Source: Desulfovibrio desulfuricans (lineage in GTDB: Bacteria; Desulfobacterota; Desulfovibrionia; Desulfovibrionales; Desulfovibrionaceae). Taken from it: 64,000 nucleotides of DNA. The stretch is taken from the NCBI GenBank assembly GCA_015062205.1, contig SUVB01000027.1, positions 105,862 to 169,861 of the forward strand, in the 5' to 3' direction. The translations under genes were made by a program, and so were the position numbers. Numbering within the stretch: position 1 is the first letter of the stretch; the number at the start of each line of letters is the position of its first letter. The notes beneath the pieces were generated by a model. The model was not told the DNA's origin, made no database searches, and saw only the letters and a list, made by a program, of their open reading frames with translations. This document shows, in pieces, positions 1 to 8,802 of this stretch.

Positions 1-530
1 AGCGCACCCTGAGCGACCTGGCCGGAGAATTCCGCATGGCCGTGGTGGAAGGCGATCTGCAGACGGACAACGACGCCCGCCGCGTGGCGGCCACCGGCGC
101 GCAGGCCGTGCAGATCAATACCGACGGCGGCTGCCATCTGGACAGCAACCTGGTGCTGAGCGCCCTGGACAGCCTGAACCTCGACGGGGTGGACATTCTG
201 TTTATTGAAAACGTGGGGAACCTGGTGTGCCCTGTGGAATTCGACTGCGGCGAGGACGCCAAGGTGGCCCTGCTCAGCGTGACTGAGGGCGACGACAAGC
301 CGGAGAAATACCCCCTCCTGTTCAACCTTGCCAGGGCGCTGGTGCTCAACAAGGTGGACCTGCTGCCCTATGTGGACTTTGACATGGCCCGCGCCCGCAA
401 TTTCGCTTCCAAGCTGAACAGGGATCTGGAAATCTTTGAGGTTTCCTGCCGCAACGGCAACGGCCTGCAAGGCTGGTACGACTGGCTGCGCCGCATGCGC
501 GCCGCCAAGAAGGCTGACGGCCGGGCCTGA
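1..530 (+). CDS. hypB: Hydrogenase nickel incorporation GTPase HypB, C-terminal part
   Basis: The reading frame is open from the left edge (codons in phase with base 3) to the stop at 528-530, so the N-terminus and P-loop lie outside the window. HypB is a GTPase that helps load nickel into [NiFe]-hydrogenase. Visible are the switch region around ENVGNLVCPVEFDCGED, which carries the conserved Cys residues of the G-domain metal site, and the guanine-specificity motif NKVD within LVLNKVDLLPY. The C-terminus ends in a short basic tail. A hairpin terminator follows directly. The family call is secure; only the truncation by the window limits it. Confidence 0.95.
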   Translation, partial: RTLSDLAGEFRMAVVEGDLQTDNDARRVAATGAQAVQINTDGGCHLDSNLVLSALDSLNLDGVDILFIENVGNLVCPVEFDCGEDAKVALLSVTEGDDKPEKYPLLFNLARALVLNKVDLLPYVDFDMARARNFASKLNRDLEIFEVSCRNGNGLQGWYDWLRRMRAAKKADGRA

Positions 531-559
531 TCGGGCCTTCCGGCCGCACCGCCACGGCT

Positions 560-597
560 GCGGGGCGAGCCCCAAAAAAGGGGGAGCGCCCCGCTTT
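560..597. terminator. Hairpin terminator between converging genes
   Basis: An eight-base stem (560-567 with 587-594) encloses a second stem, GCCCC with GGGG, around an A6 loop. TTT follows on the plus strand. It lies between the hypB stop and the stop of the converging gene at 668 and probably serves the plus strand, perhaps both. Confidence 0.65.
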
Positions 598-667
598 CCT
601 GCTGCTTGACGGCACGCGCGCAGAACAGCATTCCGCCCGGTTCGCCGGCCCCGAAACGTGGCGGTAT

Positions 668-1681
668 CTATTGCGCCTGTCTGGTTGCCCTCTCCGGCGC
701 GGCGCCCTCCTCCCGATAGGCCGCCACGTCCACGATCAGATTGCGGGATGCCGGGCGCAACACGATGGTAAACACCTGCACGTCGCCGCTCGGCTCGTCG
801 GAATCCGCCAGACGGGGCAGCATGCCCGCCGGGGCCAGCATGATGCCGGCCTCGCCCTTGCCCGAGGCGAGAAAATACTCCAGCAGCCGCTCCAGCAGTT
901 CCTTCTGCTTTTCCGCACTCATGGCGGGCATTCGGGTGAAATTGATGTCCAGCCCCGGCAGTTCGGCCTGCCACGGGACATAGTTCTGGGCGTAGAGCGC
1001 GCTGAAGAGCGCGCCGAGCGTAGGCTGATCCAGCCTGCGGCGCAACTCCAGACGGTCAAGCATTGCATCGCCTGCTGTGCGGCCGTCCGATTCCGACGCG
1101 TCCGGCACGGGTTCAAGCCGGGCGGCCCACACCAGCCCGGCAAACTCCAGACCGGCCAGCAGCGCCCCGTTGTCATCCACCGGGGCGTCCCCCTCCAGCA
1201 GGACGCAGACGTCCTTCATGGGCATGCCCGGGCGGAACCGCCGCAACGCGCATGCCGGCCTGCCCTCCGGGGCAGGCAGCAGCGCCCGGGCCTCGCCGAC
1301 GATGCGGCGCGTATCGCCCCCGGTCATGGTCAGTTCCAACTCCGGTGCGGGGGCTTCGCGCAGGGTCAGGCGCACGGCCTGCTCCAGCGGAACCGCCGCG
1401 AACAGCCACAGGGCCAGCCCCGTGTCCACCCGCATGTCGGCCGACCCGCCGGGATTTTCCGTATTGTCGCTGCCGCCGGGGGCCAGATCAAGCCGGAGGA
1501 ACTGCATGCCGCGTCCGTTCCGGAAGCCGATGCTCAACACATCTTCATTGGTGGCGTTCACAATGTCCAGGGAACGGAGTTCCGGACCGGGACGCGCTAT
1601 CTGGGCGGCCTCAGCCGGGAAAGGACCGGCCAGGGCCAGGCAGCAGAGCGCAGAGATGCAGAGAAACCGTACTACGGACAT
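668..1681 (-). CDS. Secreted protein of unknown function, 337 aa
   Basis: I do not recognise the family. The start at 1681 is chosen over one 18 codons upstream because it gives a clean signal peptide (MSVVRFLCISALCCLALAG, with cleavage probably after AEA near residue 25) and has a G-rich ribosome site just ahead. The mature part is about 310 residues, without membrane spans and with two isolated cysteines (CAL and CVL) near its middle. Those two could form a disulfide. Codon usage is typical of neighbours. It converges on hypB and is followed upstream by a DUF362 gene on the same strand. Probably periplasmic. Confidence 0.7.
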   Translation of the reverse strand: MSVVRFLCISALCCLALAGPFPAEAAQIARPGPELRSLDIVNATNEDVLSIGFRNGRGMQFLRLDLAPGGSDNTENPGGSADMRVDTGLALWLFAAVPLEQAVRLTLREAPAPELELTMTGGDTRRIVGEARALLPAPEGRPACALRRFRPGMPMKDVCVLLEGDAPVDDNGALLAGLEFAGLVWAARLEPVPDASESDGRTAGDAMLDRLELRRRLDQPTLGALFSALYAQNYVPWQAELPGLDINFTRMPAMSAEKQKELLERLLEYFLASGKGEAGIMLAPAGMLPRLADSDEPSGDVQVFTIVLRPASRNLIVDVAAYREEGAAPERATRQAQ

Positions 1682-1884
1682 GCCCCCCCCTTGGTGCAAC
1701 CGTGCTCCGCATCCGCAGGCGTCTGCCGGGCACATCCATCCCGCACGGCGTCTGCACGCAACAGCGGCAGTGCCCGACGCTGCGCGCCGCTATCCGCGCC
1801 GGTAGGACAGCGTGTCGTCACGCGCTGCGCAGAGCGGCTGCAGTATATAAGGGGGCAGCCCGGCCCGCAAGCGAAACGCGACGA

Positions 1885-1923
1885 TCCGCCCCCCGGGGCC
1901 GCAACCGCGCACCGGGGGGCGGA
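1885..1923 (-). terminator. Long GC-rich inverted repeat downstream of the DUF362 gene
   Basis: Two perfectly complementary 12-base arms (1885-1896 and 1912-1923) sit 11 bases past the stop of the minus-strand gene at 1935. Only a weak T-rich stretch follows on the minus strand, so termination is likely but not certain. Confidence 0.5.
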
Positions 1924-1934
1924 CGCCGCTGCAG

Positions 1935-3008
1935 CTAGATTTTTTGCAGTTCATATTCCCGGCTGCCCAGGCCGATGGCTTCCCCGTAGGCAAGCTGCAC
2001 CTGCCCGCGCGTGTGGGGCCAGCGCTCGGAGAACAGATCCTTCTTGCCGCCGGCGGCCTTGGACACAAGGTCAAAACAGGCCTGGTCCAGCGCCACGGGG
2101 TCGGTGGAGGCCAGGATGCCCACATCGGGGATCATGGGCATATCGCTCCAGGGCACGCAGTCGCAGTCGGGCGTGACGTTAAGCACGAAGTTGATGTAGC
2201 AGATGTTTTTCGCCCGCCCCTTGACCACGCCGTAGGCGTATTCGGTGAGGCGCTCCACAAAGGGCTCCATCTCCGTGGCCCAGTCAATGCTGATGGCCTT
2301 CTGCGGACAGACGGTAATGCATTCGAAACAGCCGATGCACTTTTCCGTATCCACCGCGCTTTTCTTGCTGTGCATGCTCAGGGCATGCTGCGGACAGACG
2401 CGCACGCACTTGGCGCAGCCCACGCAATCCTTTGCGCTGATGGAGACATGCGTGCCGTGCTGCTCGCGCTTGCCGCGCACGGACGCGCCGCCCATGGCCA
2501 GGTTCTTGACGGCTCCGCCGAAGCCCGCCATCTCATGCCCCTTGAAATGCGAGAGCACCACCATGGCGGGCGCGCGGCGGACCTCCGTGGCAATGTGCAC
2601 TTCCTTGAAGTGCTTGCAGTTGATGCGCACGGGCACGTCATTTTCGCCGTACAGACCGTCGGCCAGGATGACGGGGGCGCGCACCACCGAGGGCACGAAG
2701 CCGTGCGCATAGGCCGTGTTGAGATGGTCCACGGCATTGTGGCGCGTGCCGGAGTACAGCGTCGTGGTATCGGTAAGGAAGGGCTTGCCGCCCGCCTCCA
2801 GCACCTTGTCCACCACCTGGCGCACCAGCGTGGGGTTGAGGTGCGTGTCGTTGCCGTACTCGCCAAAGTGCAGCTTGATGGCGGTGAGGTCTTTTTTCCT
2901 GATGATCTTTTTCAGGTTCAGCGCGTCGCACAGGCGGGCCACCTTGACCAGCTTGCTTTCATCATGGGAACGGGAATGCGCGTCAGTAAAATAGACTGTG
3001 GCCGGCAT
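1935..3008 (-). CDS. DUF362-family protein with two [4Fe-4S] ferredoxin motifs
   Basis: A 357-aa cytoplasmic iron-sulfur protein. The N-terminal two thirds match the DUF362 domain. Near residues 190-240 are two 4Fe-4S motifs: CVGCAKCVRVCP and CIGCFECITVCP. The start at 3008 is set by a strong GGAGG six bases upstream; a longer frame begins at 3104 without such a site. DUF362 ferredoxin proteins are common in anaerobes, and their exact electron-transfer role is not established. It is divergent from upp. The inverted repeat at 1885-1923 probably ends the transcript. Confidence 0.85.
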   Translation of the reverse strand: MPATVYFTDAHSRSHDESKLVKVARLCDALNLKKIIRKKDLTAIKLHFGEYGNDTHLNPTLVRQVVDKVLEAGGKPFLTDTTTLYSGTRHNAVDHLNTAYAHGFVPSVVRAPVILADGLYGENDVPVRINCKHFKEVHIATEVRRAPAMVVLSHFKGHEMAGFGGAVKNLAMGGASVRGKREQHGTHVSISAKDCVGCAKCVRVCPQHALSMHSKKSAVDTEKCIGCFECITVCPQKAISIDWATEMEPFVERLTEYAYGVVKGRAKNICYINFVLNVTPDCDCVPWSDMPMIPDVGILASTDPVALDQACFDLVSKAAGGKKDLFSERWPHTRGQVQLAYGEAIGLGSREYELQKI

Positions 3009-3120
3009 GGCTTTCCTCCAAGAGTTGTGGCCGCCGCGCGGCGGCCGGTGTGCCGCAGCAGTATGCCTGTATGTATGCCCGAAGCAGGTCTCAGGGCAAT
3101 GCATGATCCTCCGCGTTTTC

Positions 3121-3149
3121 TTGACACGGCGGTGTACAAAGCATACCTT
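3121..3149 (+). promoter_or_regulatory. Sigma-70 type promoter for upp-uraA
   Basis: TTGACA (3121-3126), a 17-base spacer, then TACCTT (3144-3149). The upp start is 51 bases past the -10 box. Spacing is ideal and the -35 box is perfect. Confidence 0.65.
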
Positions 3150-3199
3150 GCAACAGAAGATTTGTTAAGTAAAATTCGATTGTTATATTGGGGGGTTCC

Positions 3200-3826
3200 A
3201 TGTCAGTCCATGTTGTCGACCATCCTCTTGTGCGCCACAAGCTGGGCATACTGCGCATGGGGGCCACCTCCACGCGTGAATTCCGCACCGTTTCCAACGA
3301 GGTGGCCCGCCTGCTCATTTACGAGGCAACCAAGGGTTTCCAGACAGAAAAACATGTGGTGGAAGGCTGGGCAGGCCCTGTGGAGGTGGAGGCCATCTCC
3401 GGCAAGAAGGTGACGGTGGTGCCCATTCTGCGCGCCGGCCTGGGCCTCATGGACGGCGTGCTGGACATGATCCCCGGCGCGAAGATCAGCGTCGTGGGCC
3501 TGTACCGCAACGAAAAAACCCTGGAGCCCGTCGAGTATTACGTGAAACTGGCCAGCGACCTTGACCAGCGCCTGGCCATCATTCTGGACCCCATGCTGGC
3601 CACCGGCGGCTCGCTCATCGCCACCATCGACATTCTGAAACGGCACGGCTGCCGTCAGATCTGCAGCCTCAATCTCGTCTGCGCGCCGGAAGGCCTCGCC
3701 AAACTGGCCAAGGCCCATCCCGATGTGGAGGTCTACACAGCCGCCGTGGACGACCATCTGAACGAAGACGGCTACATCATTCCCGGCCTTGGCGACGCCG
3801 GAGACCGCATCTTCGGCACCAAGTAG
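3200..3826 (+). CDS. upp: Uracil phosphoribosyltransferase
   Basis: Converts uracil and PRPP to UMP in pyrimidine salvage. The product is 208 aa, the standard length. The PRPP-binding loop is seen as [10 protein letters not shown] near residue 133, and the uracil-binding C-terminal segment as [20 protein letters not shown] at 3200 is preferred to an in-frame TTG at 3188 because it restores the usual N-terminus ([16 protein letters not shown]) and follows a G-rich ribosome site. The uracil permease gene begins six bases after the stop, so the two form one uptake-and-salvage operon. Confidence 0.97.
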   Translation: MSVHVVDHPLVRHKLGILRMGATSTREFRTVSNEVARLLIYEATKGFQTEKHVVEGWAGPVEVEAISGKKVTVVPILRAGLGLMDGVLDMIPGAKISVVGLYRNEKTLEPVEYYVKLASDLDQRLAIILDPMLATGGSLIATIDILKRHGCRQICSLNLVCAPEGLAKLAKAHPDVEVYTAAVDDHLNEDGYIIPGLGDAGDRIFGTK

Positions 3827-3832
3827 GTTCCC

Positions 3833-5095
3833 ATGAGCACGGATGCCCCGCGGCCGGAGGCCGCACCCACGGACTACAATCTGCGCTTCAGGGACTGCCT
3901 CATCGGCGCGCAAATGCTCTTTGTGGCCTTCGGCGCGCTGGTGCTCGTTCCCATCCTCACCGGGCTGGACAGCAATGTGGCCCTGTTCACCGCCGGGGCG
4001 GGAACCCTGCTCTTCCAGATCTGCACGCGGGGCAAGGTGCCCATTTTTCTGGCCTCGTCCTTCGCCTTCATCGCGCCCATCATCTACGGCGTGCAGACCT
4101 GGGGCATACCGCAGACGCTGGGCGGGCTTGTCTGTTCCGGCCTGGTCTATCTGGCGCTCAGCGCCGTCATACGCTGGCGCGGCATTGAGGTGGTGCTGCG
4201 CGTGCTGCCGCCCATCGTCACGGGGCCGGTCATCATGGTCATCGGACTCATACTCGCGCCCGTGGCCGTGAACATGGCCCTGGGCAGGGCCGGAGACGGC
4301 ACGGAACTCGTGCCGCGCAACCTGGCCCTGATCATCTCCATGACCTCGCTGACCGTCACGGTGCTGGTTTCGCTGCTGGGCAAGGGCTTTTTGCGGCTCA
4401 TGCCCATACTGTGCGGCATAGCGGCCGGATTTGCGGTTTCACTGCTGCTGGGCGTGGGCGACTGGAGCAAGGTCGCCGCCACCCCCTGGCTGCGCATGCC
4501 CAATTTCATGTTTCCGGAATTTTCCCTCCAGCCCATATTGTTCATCATGCCCATCACGCTGGCCCCGGCCATCGAGCACTTCGGCGACGTGGTGGCCATC
4601 AGCGCCATCACCGGACGCGACTACCTCAAGGATCCCGGCGTGCACGCCACCATGTTCGGCGACGGTCTGGCCACCATGGCCGCGGGCTGTGTGGGCGGCC
4701 CCCCCTGCACCACCTATGCAGAGGTCATCGGGGCCGTGAGCCTGACGCGCGTGTTCAACCCCGCCGTCATGACCTGGGCGGCCCTGTGCTCCATCCTGCT
4801 CTCCTTTGTGGGCAAAATCGGCGCGTTTCTCGGCTCCATCCCCGTGCCGGTCATGGGCGGCATCATGATTCTGCTGTTCGGGGCCATCATGGTGGTGGGC
4901 CTGAACACGCTGGTGCGCGCCCGGCAGAACCTCATGGAGCCGCGCAACATGATCATCGTCGCGCTGATCATCATCTTCGGCGTGGGCGGCATGCAGTTCA
5001 GCATAGGCTCGTTCACGCTGGGCGGCATCGGCCTTGCCGCCGTGACAGGCGTGCTGCTCAATCTGTTCCTGCCCGCAAGCCGCGCCAAGACATAG
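3833..5095 (+). CDS. uraA: Uracil permease, NCS2 family
   Basis: A 420-aa inner-membrane nucleobase transporter of the uracil/xanthine permease family, with about 12-14 hydrophobic segments. The conserved TM8-TM10 region reads [19 protein letters not shown], where Glu and His belong to the substrate site, followed by [18 protein letters not shown]. The second part of the family signature ([15 protein letters not shown]) is also present. It is six bases downstream of upp, which fits uptake of uracil coupled to its conversion to UMP. Confidence 0.93.
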   Translation: MSTDAPRPEAAPTDYNLRFRDCLIGAQMLFVAFGALVLVPILTGLDSNVALFTAGAGTLLFQICTRGKVPIFLASSFAFIAPIIYGVQTWGIPQTLGGLVCSGLVYLALSAVIRWRGIEVVLRVLPPIVTGPVIMVIGLILAPVAVNMALGRAGDGTELVPRNLALIISMTSLTVTVLVSLLGKGFLRLMPILCGIAAGFAVSLLLGVGDWSKVAATPWLRMPNFMFPEFSLQPILFIMPITLAPAIEHFGDVVAISAITGRDYLKDPGVHATMFGDGLATMAAGCVGGPPCTTYAEVIGAVSLTRVFNPAVMTWAALCSILLSFVGKIGAFLGSIPVPVMGGIMILLFGAIMVVGLNTLVRARQNLMEPRNMIIVALIIIFGVGGMQFSIGSFTLGGIGLAAVTGVLLNLFLPASRAKT

Positions 5096-5295
5096 CGCCT
5101 GCCGCCCCTGCGCAGGGGGGCTGCGCCGCCTTCCGCCCCACGCGGGCAAGTCCAAAACGGTTCGCCGCGTCATGCGCGGCGGCGCTTCCCCCGGCAAAAC
5201 CTTGCGGGCCTGCCCACACCCGCCGCAAGGCGAAAACGCCTCGCCCGCACGCATGGAGGCTGCCGCCGGGCCGGCCTTGCGCAACACGCGCTGCG

Positions 5296-6969
5296 CTACC
5301 CTTCGTGCTGGATGGCGTCCAGCCGAATCCTGTAGCGTTTCGCCTTGCGCACAATGGTGGTCTGGCTTGTATGCAGCACGCGCGCGGCCTTGTAAGTGCT
5401 GCCGGTTTCCCGCAGGGCCTTGTCGATCATGCGGCGTTCCAGGTCGGCCACAGCGCCGCGCAGGGAATGCGAGACAGAGGTATGCCTGTCGTCCTGGGGG
5501 CGTTCCGGCAGTTCCTTCTTGATGTACGACGGCAGGTCCTCCCTCCTGAACGAGTCCTTGTCCAGGGCGAAAAGATAGCGTGCAACAGAACGCAGCTCGC
5601 GGATATTGCCGGGCCAGGCATAGGACAGCAGTGCCGTGATGAGCGACGGACTGAAGCTCTTCCTGTCACCGCCGAAGGTGCGCATAAAGTGCTCCAGCAG
5701 CAGCGGAATGTCCTCCCTGCGTTTGGCAAGCGAGGGCATCTCAATGACGATGATGCGAAGGCGGAACAACAGATCCCGCCGGAAGCGCCCCTCCTGCACC
5801 ATTTTCTCAAGATGCAGATTGGTGGCGGCGATAATGCGTACATTCACGCTGATATTCACGGTGCCGCCCACCCGGCGGAACGGTTCACCGTCCAGCACAT
5901 GCAGCAGTGTCGACTGGGCCGCCAGCGGCAGATCGCCGATTTCGTCCAGAAACAATGTGCCGTTGTGGGCCAGTTCAAAAATGCCTTTCTTGCCCTTCTT
6001 GAGCGCGCCGGTAAAGGCTCCCTGCTCGTAGCCGAACAATTCCGACTCCATCAGCGATGGGGGGATGCCGCCGCAGTTGACGGCCACAAACTCTCCATCA
6101 GCGCGGTCGCTCAACTTGTGAATGACCCCGGCCGCCATGGTCTTTCCCGTGCCGGTTTCGCCGGTCAGCAGCACCGGGGCGTCCGTATTGGCCGCGATCT
6201 GCACCGCGTGGCGCACCTCTTTTGACGCCGGGCCGACGCCCAGCAGTCCGGTATGATTTTCGCCGGACGGTTCCTGCGCCGACGTTCGCAGGGTTTCCAG
6301 ATGTGCGCTCATGTCTTCAAGTTCCGCAACGTCCCGGATAATGGCAACAACGCTGCTCACGTTGCCCTTTGCATCAAAGATGGGTGTGCTTGTGTTCAGG
6401 CAATGACGGCCGTTGGCATAATCGCCAAACATGGTGATGGGTGTTTTTTTGTCCAGCGCGCGCAAGGTGACGCAGGTGGAGAAATTATTCAACTCCGCCG
6501 CCTCAGCAACGTGCTTTCCCACAATATCCTTTGCAGTGATACCTGCGATGCGCTCCATAGCCTTATTGACTTTTAGCGTTATACCGTTGCCGTCAATAAT
6601 CCATATGCCGTCGTGTATCGAATCAAGAATCGCATCAAGCGTCATTACTGATGGAGTTATGCCAAATTGCTGCAGTTCTGCAAGACAGAGCATACGTAAT
6701 GGAATAAGATTCTGAAGTGTAATGAGATTCCATGAGAGCATATACTGACAATTAGTATCTGTACTGCACAGCAGACAGCCGGCATCCTGTGAAAAAGTTT
6801 GAATTTCAATTTCTTTAAATACGGAACAAAGCGCCTCACGCACGGAACTGCCTGCTTCCATCCTCCCAACTATCTGCAAAAAGCTCCGTGTCGCCTGGAG
6901 CAGTTGCCACGCCGCATCCGTGCTGCAAACGGCCATTGCCGGTTCTGCGGAAAACCTATGTCGTTTCAT
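5296..6969 (-). CDS. PAS-domain sigma-54-dependent transcriptional activator
   Basis: A 557-aa enhancer-binding protein. Residues 1-110 are an unrecognised cysteine-containing sensor region. A PAS domain spans about 112-220 (LDSIHDGIWIIDGNG). The AAA+ domain follows at about 240-470, with Walker A GETGTGKT (near 271), an intact sigma-54 contact loop GAFTGA (near 316) and Walker B GTLFLDEIGD. A Fis-type helix-turn-helix ends the protein (TYKAARVLHTSQTTIVRKAK). The start at 6969 follows GAGGCAG. It is divergent from a gene preceded by an exact -24/-12 promoter (7402-7417), which is the obvious target. Base composition of the first 120 codons is more AT-rich than the rest. The signal sensed is unknown. 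Confidence 0.92.
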   Translation of the reverse strand: MKRHRFSAEPAMAVCSTDAAWQLLQATRSFLQIVGRMEAGSSVREALCSVFKEIEIQTFSQDAGCLLCSTDTNCQYMLSWNLITLQNLIPLRMLCLAELQQFGITPSVMTLDAILDSIHDGIWIIDGNGITLKVNKAMERIAGITAKDIVGKHVAEAAELNNFSTCVTLRALDKKTPITMFGDYANGRHCLNTSTPIFDAKGNVSSVVAIIRDVAELEDMSAHLETLRTSAQEPSGENHTGLLGVGPASKEVRHAVQIAANTDAPVLLTGETGTGKTMAAGVIHKLSDRADGEFVAVNCGGIPPSLMESELFGYEQGAFTGALKKGKKGIFELAHNGTLFLDEIGDLPLAAQSTLLHVLDGEPFRRVGGTVNISVNVRIIAATNLHLEKMVQEGRFRRDLLFRLRIIVIEMPSLAKRREDIPLLLEHFMRTFGGDRKSFSPSLITALLSYAWPGNIRELRSVARYLFALDKDSFRREDLPSYIKKELPERPQDDRHTSVSHSLRGAVADLERRMIDKALRETGSTYKAARVLHTSQTTIVRKAKRYRIRLDAIQHEG

Positions 6970-7161
6970 GCTGCCTCACATCTTCCGTGATATTGTCTGG
7001 ACAGGCAGCAGCAATTCTGTATTTCATTACAATATCTCTATTGCAGATTTTAACATAGTTGCTGAAGATTTCTTGCCTCATACAATGTGTACGGGTTAAA
7101 ATAATTTTTGTAATTATATATCGCATAAGTCATAAGAAGAAATACCTATTATTGCATTTGT

Positions 7162-7193
7162 AAAAATATATAAATATCTATTTATATATTTTT
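7162..7193. repeat. Perfect 15-base AT-only inverted repeat
   Basis: Arms 7162-7176 and 7179-7193 are exact reverse complements with a two-base spacer (TC). It lies about 210 bases upstream of the -24 element, a distance compatible with an activator site, although AT-rich DNA makes chance repeats more likely. Confidence 0.5.
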
Positions 7194-7249
7194 CTACACT
7201 ACAATACTTTTTTAGACATCATAAAATACTATTTTTCTATTCTTTCATA

Positions 7250-7261
7250 TATGTATACATA
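7250..7261. promoter_or_regulatory. Palindrome, candidate upstream activator site
   Basis: TATGTATACATA is a perfect 12-base palindrome centred about 150 bases upstream of the -24 box, a typical distance for binding of a sigma-54 activator. No second copy was noticed. Confidence 0.35.
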
Positions 7262-7401
7262 AAACATTTTTGACTTTCAAGACATATTCATACCAATTTT
7301 TTAAGTCATTTTTGAATTGTTTATTCTCTTCTATTAGTAACAATGATTTTTATTAATTAAAATTAGCAATAAATAATAAATATTACGGAAATCAACTATC
7401 A

Positions 7402-7417
7402 TGGCACAACGATTGCT
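7402..7417 (+). promoter_or_regulatory. Sigma-54 (-24/-12) promoter
   Basis: TGGCAC (7402-7407), five bases, then TTGCT (7413-7417). This is an exact match to the consensus TGGCAC-N5-TTGCW, with GG and GC separated by ten bases. Transcription should start near 7428, leaving a 5' leader of about 75 bases before the start at 7504. Confidence 0.88.
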
Positions 7418-7503
7418 ATATTAATGGTGCGCCCACCTTCACCTGATATGCAACTACTTTTGTAAGGGCCGCGCGCAGGGATGCCCGCAGAAAAGGGAAA
7501 AAC

Positions 7504-8646
7504 ATGTTTATCCACACTACAGTGAGCAGGATTGTCCACGGCAGGGGCTGCATAGCGCAGGCCCCGGAAGAGGTCCGGCGTCTGGGCGGAAGTCGTGTGC
7601 TCATTGTCACGGATTCGGGTCTGGCGGATTTCGGCGTGCAGAAACCGCTGGAAAAGGCTTTGGAAAAAGCCGGGATGCCCTTTCATCTGTATGCGGAAGC
7701 GGATATCCCCCCCTCGGTCGCAGCCATCACGCGCTGCGCCGCGACGGCCAAGAGTTTCGGTGCGGACGCCCTGCTGGGCATCGGCGGCGGCAGTGCCCTA
7801 GACGCCACCAAGGCGACAGCCGTGCTGCTGACCAACGAAGGACCTGTCAGCAGGTTTTTTGACAGCCGCAATGAGCCTGGCCCGCTGCCTCCCCTGCTGC
7901 TCGTGCCCACCACGGCCTCAGGCAGCGAGATGAGTTCCGTTGCCGAGCTGATCGCCGAGGACGGCTCCCGAAGAAGCGTAGTCGCGGACAGCCTGCACGC
8001 CGATGTCGTGCTGCTCGACCCGGACCTGACCACAAGCCTGCCCGCGCACCTGACAGCCATGGCGGGCGCCGCCGCCTTTGTGTCCAGCATGGAATCCTAT
8101 GTGGGCAAGGCCGCCACCCTGATGACGGACAACCTGAACACAATGGCCATGCAGCTCATTGTGCATAATATCCGCCAGGCCTACGTCAACGGCGGCGACA
8201 GGGAGGCCCGCGTCAACATGCTTTACGCTTCCGCGCTGGCGGGCATGGGCGTTTCCAATACGCAGAGCGGCATTATCCATGCCGTGGCCGAGGCTGTTCC
8301 GCCCCGGTACCGCCTGCCTCAGACGCTGCTGACGGCCTGCCTCGCCCCCATGTGCATGGAGTTCAACGCCCTGGCCCGGCCGGAAAAGTACGCCCGCATC
8401 TCCATGATCTTCGGCGAGCAGGTCGACCGAAATGTTTTTGCCCAGGCCAAACGGGCCGCCGTGCATATGCTCGGCCTCCTCAACGACATTGACCTCGGCT
8501 CGAGCCTGGCGGCCTACGGCATTGAGCGCGGGGATCTGCCCGGCATTGCCGAACGTGCGGCCGGCAATGTCCGTCTTATGGGCAACAATCCGCGTCCGGC
8601 AACTGCGCAACAGATACTTGAACTGCTGGAGGCCAACCACCGCTAG
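7504..8646 (+). CDS. Iron-type alcohol dehydrogenase homologue lacking metal ligands
   Basis: A 380-aa member of the Fe-ADH superfamily. The NAD-binding half is intact (GIGGGSALDATKA, near residue 97), and the second half keeps the family landmarks SGSEMSSVAELI and AGMGVSN. By comparison with the usual DALTHAIEAY motif, the metal-binding Asp and His are Ala190 and Ser194. In the second motif His259 is kept, but the last ligand (LPHG) is Gln273 (LPQT). Three of four metal ligands are therefore missing, so ordinary iron- or zinc-dependent alcohol oxidation is doubtful. It could be a metal-free oxidoreductase, a binding protein or a decayed enzyme. It is driven by the sigma-54 promoter at 7402. 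The family call is firm; the function is not. Confidence 0.85.
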   Translation: MFIHTTVSRIVHGRGCIAQAPEEVRRLGGSRVLIVTDSGLADFGVQKPLEKALEKAGMPFHLYAEADIPPSVAAITRCAATAKSFGADALLGIGGGSALDATKATAVLLTNEGPVSRFFDSRNEPGPLPPLLLVPTTASGSEMSSVAELIAEDGSRRSVVADSLHADVVLLDPDLTTSLPAHLTAMAGAAAFVSSMESYVGKAATLMTDNLNTMAMQLIVHNIRQAYVNGGDREARVNMLYASALAGMGVSNTQSGIIHAVAEAVPPRYRLPQTLLTACLAPMCMEFNALARPEKYARISMIFGEQVDRNVFAQAKRAAVHMLGLLNDIDLGSSLAAYGIERGDLPGIAERAAGNVRLMGNNPRPATAQQILELLEANHR

Positions 8647-8735
8647 CGACAATAGCGGCTCACAATCGTCTGTCTGCATTCCCCTGTGCGGGCAGGAGCA
8701 CCCTCCAACCGCGCCGTGCAGTCGTTCCGGCGGTT

Positions 8736-8746
8736 CCCCCCCCCCC
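8736..8746 (+). repeat. Run of 11 cytosines
   Basis: An unbroken C11 tract in the stretch just after the dehydrogenase-like gene. Tracts of this length slip readily during replication. It lies at the front of the uncertain ORF at 8803-9319. Confidence 0.8.
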
Positions 8747-8802
8747 AAAGGATCGGCTGCACGGCAATACGTCGCCTGTGGCGCGACAGGCGCATCCCCT
8801 GG

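Larger units (their letters stand above)
6970..7503. other. AT-rich divergent intergenic region of 534 bases
   Basis: No gene is seen. Between about 7020 and 7400 the sequence is strikingly AT-rich compared with the GC-rich genes on both sides. It holds a perfect 15-base inverted repeat (7162-7193), a 12-base palindrome (7250-7261) and a sigma-54 promoter (7402-7417). It is likely the control region for the divergent activator and dehydrogenase-like gene. Confidence 0.8.
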
